From: JANXQE01 sp035651635
GTDB taxonomy: Bacteria > Verrucomicrobiota > Verrucomicrobiia > Limisphaerales > UBA8199
Length of the DNA stretch: 8,303 nt
Reading direction: 5' to 3'
Assembly: GCA_035651635.1 (NCBI GenBank)
Contig: DASRFK010000134.1
Span: 1-8,303, forward strand
Shown: one piece after another, positions 7,135-8,303 of the stretch
How positions within the stretch are numbered: position 1 is the stretch's first letter
Layout: each line of letters starts with the position of its first letter
Notes under the pieces: generated by a model
What the model was told of the DNA's origin: nothing
The model's input: the letters and a program-made list of their open reading frames with translations, nothing else
Database searches by the model: none
Program-made: the position numbers and the translations under genes

Positions 7135-7220
7135 GCAGAACGAACAAAATCACCGATGCGCGCCATGCTCGTTCAAAACGGCGAATCTGCCGATCATTCG
7201 GTGCATCGCTGTCGTTACAC
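7135..7220 (-). other. attC-like recombination site 1 (integron cassette junction candidate)
   Basis: An 86-base imperfect inverted repeat. In minus orientation, the R''-like box GTGTAAC (7220-7214) matches RYYYAAC at 6 of 7 positions. The far end is GTTCTGC (7141-7135), a weak R' box. The arms AACGA/TCGTT and CACCG/CGGTG pair; the spacers between them are unpaired and differ by one base (8 against 7). The plus-strand outer arm AACGAACAAAATCACCG differs by one base from that of the 8123-8218 site, and TCATTCGGTGC is identical in both. The inner part is weakly paired, so confidence is lower than for the second site. Confidence 0.4.
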
Positions 7221-7571
7221 TTCGGCGTCATAACGTCAACTCAACGCGCTCTCATGGTGAAAATATTTCCTCACTAAAGACTTCCGAATGGTTTCCAAAA
7301 CGCGAAACGTCGCTCCTGAAGGGGTTTACTGGAATGTTCGTGTTCCCGGCCAGGCTCAACTTCAGCATCGCTGGTTCTTGCGCGACCGCGGATTCCAGAT
7401 CTTCAGCTCCCATCAGCTTTTCTGCAATGGACGCCCTGACTCTCCAAAGACAATTCGTTGGCAGCGCGACGCTTTGCATGAGTAGGGAACCGTTGAAAGC
7501 TTCGTGAGGACCAAGCAAGCCGTCACGGTTCTGACCTTTTCCGAAATACAACACCCCAGGGAATGTAAGCC
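7221..7571. other. Cassette interior without an assignable gene
   Basis: Two opposing frames cover this 351-base stretch and I cannot choose between them. On the minus strand a frame runs from inside repeat copy 2 to a stop at 7252 (about 105 residues outside the repeat, ending HSEVFSEEIFSP). It stops about 31 bases before the attC-like box, which is where a cassette gene would end. On the plus strand a 65-codon frame starts at 7288 (MVSKTRNVAPEGVYWNVRV...) and ends at 7485. Neither has a Shine-Dalgarno or recognisable motif. Confidence 0.3.
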
Positions 7572-7736
7572 GCGTGGGAGTATGGGCTCGGAGTCCCGCC
7601 TTTAGGCGGCCCGGCGCCAAAACCGCCTAAAGGCGGGACCCCAAACCGAATTCTAAAACGCGCTCTAAGGGCTTTCTGCTCATCTCGGGTTTACCGCGCC
7701 GTAGCCCGCCGAAGGCAGGAGCCCCGCGAGGGGCGC
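7572..7736. repeat. Palindromic ~160-bp repeat, copy 2
   Basis: Same orientation as copy 1, 763 bases further on. Its inverted repeat is perfect: 17-base arms at 7593-7609 and 7623-7639 with a 13-base loop, strong enough to form a hairpin or cruciform. Its right end (GTAGCCCGCCGAAGG...) overlaps the 3' end of the gene at 7691-8119 and contributes its last codons and stop. Confidence 0.92.
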
Positions 7737-8119
7737 ACGTCCTGGCGATCATGCCACCCCTCCCCGCCACAAATGTGGCAGATTGTGCCCTCGCATCGAC
7801 CAGTGCCATGGCAACGGAAGCACTCCCGCTCTATGCGAACGATCTTCCAAGTGTCTCCGACGGCTCGCAAATCGTATCGGCGTCGAATATCGCCGGGCCG
7901 GAAATGCTCACGGATAATTACCAGTGCCGAACCTGCGGATTGTTTCACATCGTCAAAAAATGGCGCGGCTACGTCATGCAACAGAAAGTCACCGGCGTGC
8001 GCTGACAGTGGCTCGCCGAAATATTTCTTATGAAGTGGCGTCAGCTCGGCATTCGCGTTGGCATAGATCGCAGCCTTTTCACGCAGGAACGAACTAAGAA
8101 ACTCTTGAGGTGTAGTCAT
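7691..8119 (-). CDS. Unrecognised 142-aa protein with DnaJ-like zinc knuckle (cassette gene candidate)
   Basis: I do not recognise the family. The N-terminal ~95 residues (MTTPQEFLSSFLREKAAIYA...) are helix then beta-rich. They contain HDVAAPFFDD (48-57) and VGDTWKIVRIE (88-98), which loosely recall NTF2/SnoaL-like folds. Residues 100-120 are a likely zinc site: C100-x2-C103-HGTG and C114-x2-C117-GGEG, resembling two DnaJ-type CxxCxGxG knuckles, with an extra C109. Residues ~129-142 (ending RRATAR) are encoded by palindromic repeat copy 2, so the natural C-terminus was probably replaced. The ATG lies 3 bases past the attC-like site 8123-8218, as in integron cassettes; no Shine-Dalgarno is seen, also common for cassette genes. 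The protein-like composition and paired cysteines favour a real gene. Confidence 0.65.
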   Translation of the reverse strand: MTTPQEFLSSFLREKAAIYANANAELTPLHKKYFGEPLSAHAGDFLLHDVAAPFFDDVKQSAGSALVIIREHFRPGDIRRRYDLRAVGDTWKIVRIERECFRCHGTGRCEGTICHICGGEGWHDRQDVRPSRGSCLRRATAR

Positions 8120-8122
8120 GCG

Positions 8123-8218
8123 GGTTAACGACCAAAATCACCGGGGAGCGGCATCAATCCGCACCCGAATTCGAAGCCCGCGCCGATGCCGCTCATTCGG
8201 TGCCTTGGCTCGTTAGTC
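8123..8218 (-). other. attC-like recombination site 2 (integron cassette junction candidate)
   Basis: A 96-base imperfect inverted repeat with attC architecture. In minus orientation: R''-like GACTAAC (8218-8212) and R'-like GTTAACC (8129-8123), each matching consensus at 6 of 7 positions. Paired arms are AACGA/TCGTT, then a 7-base mostly unpaired spacer, CACCG/CGGTG, a 3-against-2-base bulge, and a perfect 10-bp stem GAGCGGCATC/GATGCCGCTC (8146-8155, 8185-8194) around a 29-base loop. The extra base is on the R'' side when read on the minus strand, as in known attC sites. An upstream frame stops inside R'' and a gene starts just after R'. Confidence 0.55.
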
Positions 8219-8303
8219 GCGCATCGCAGATTTCGGTCCCACGAACCATTCAAATCTGATTTTTACCCGGTCCCCATACTTCACATTGACGGGTGAACCA
8301 GAG
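8213..8303 (-). CDS. C-terminal end of an upstream cassette gene (partial)
   Basis: On the minus strand a frame enters from the window edge and gives 29 residues (SGSPVNVKYGDRVKIRFEWF, then VGPKSAMRD) before TAA at 8215-8213. The alternating hydrophobic and charged pattern reads as a terminal beta strand. The stop lies within the GACTAAC box of the attC-like site, the usual position for the end of an integron cassette gene. Too little is visible for a family call. The frame could be chance, since only 29 codons are seen. Confidence 0.4.
   Translation of the reverse strand, partial: SGSPVNVKYGDRVKIRFEWFVGPKSAMRD

Noticed and set aside
6797..7507. 236-codon plus-strand frame across the repeat, heptamer run and attC-like site
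   Set aside because: It passes through three unrelated repeat structures and has no motif, so it is an accidental open frame.

Overview
The window reads as a moderately GC-rich bacterial chromosome segment. My best guess at the source is a Verrucomicrobiota relative (Pedosphaera/Limisphaerales type). That is inference from gene content (a DUF2760-Hsp70 pair and a large multiheme cytochrome with Ig/PKD domains) and from the density of small palindromic and heptamer repeats. No rRNA, tRNA, transposase, integrase or CRISPR array was recognised.

Layout. (1) 1-2264, minus strand: a 3'-truncated gene for a secreted nine-heme c-type cytochrome, followed by cadherin/Ig-like and PKD domains. (2) 2265-3459: no convincing gene. 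It holds the cytochrome leader, then a cluster of REP-like GC hairpins and two and a half tandem copies of a ~220-240 bp repeat. (3) 3460-4044, minus strand: an NADPH-dependent FMN reductase-type flavoprotein. (4) 4137-6540, plus strand: a tight two-gene operon of a DUF2760 protein and a divergent Hsp70. The second, larger Hsp70 that I recall often accompanying this pair is not present downstream. (5) 6541-8303: a gene-poor accessory tail with heptamer runs, two direct copies of a ~160 bp palindromic repeat, and what looks like part of an integron-type gene-cassette array on the minus strand.

The cassette interpretation is the most interesting signal. Two imperfect inverted repeats (7135-7220 and 8123-8218) share their outer arms and have an attC-like architecture: paired AAC/GTT ends, an unpaired spacer, a CACCG/CGGTG box, and an extra base on one arm. 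At the better site the stop codon of an upstream reading frame lies inside one end box. The ATG of the next gene lies three bases beyond the other end box, as in genuine integron cassettes. That gene (7691-8119) encodes a small unrecognised protein with a DnaJ-like four-cysteine zinc knuckle. Its last ~14 residues and stop codon come from one copy of the palindromic repeat. No integrase gene is visible, so within this window it would be an integrase-less attC cluster (CALIN-like).

The cytochrome, flavoprotein, chaperone pair and cassette tail show no obvious common pathway. They look like independent transcription units, apart from the DUF2760-Hsp70 operon.
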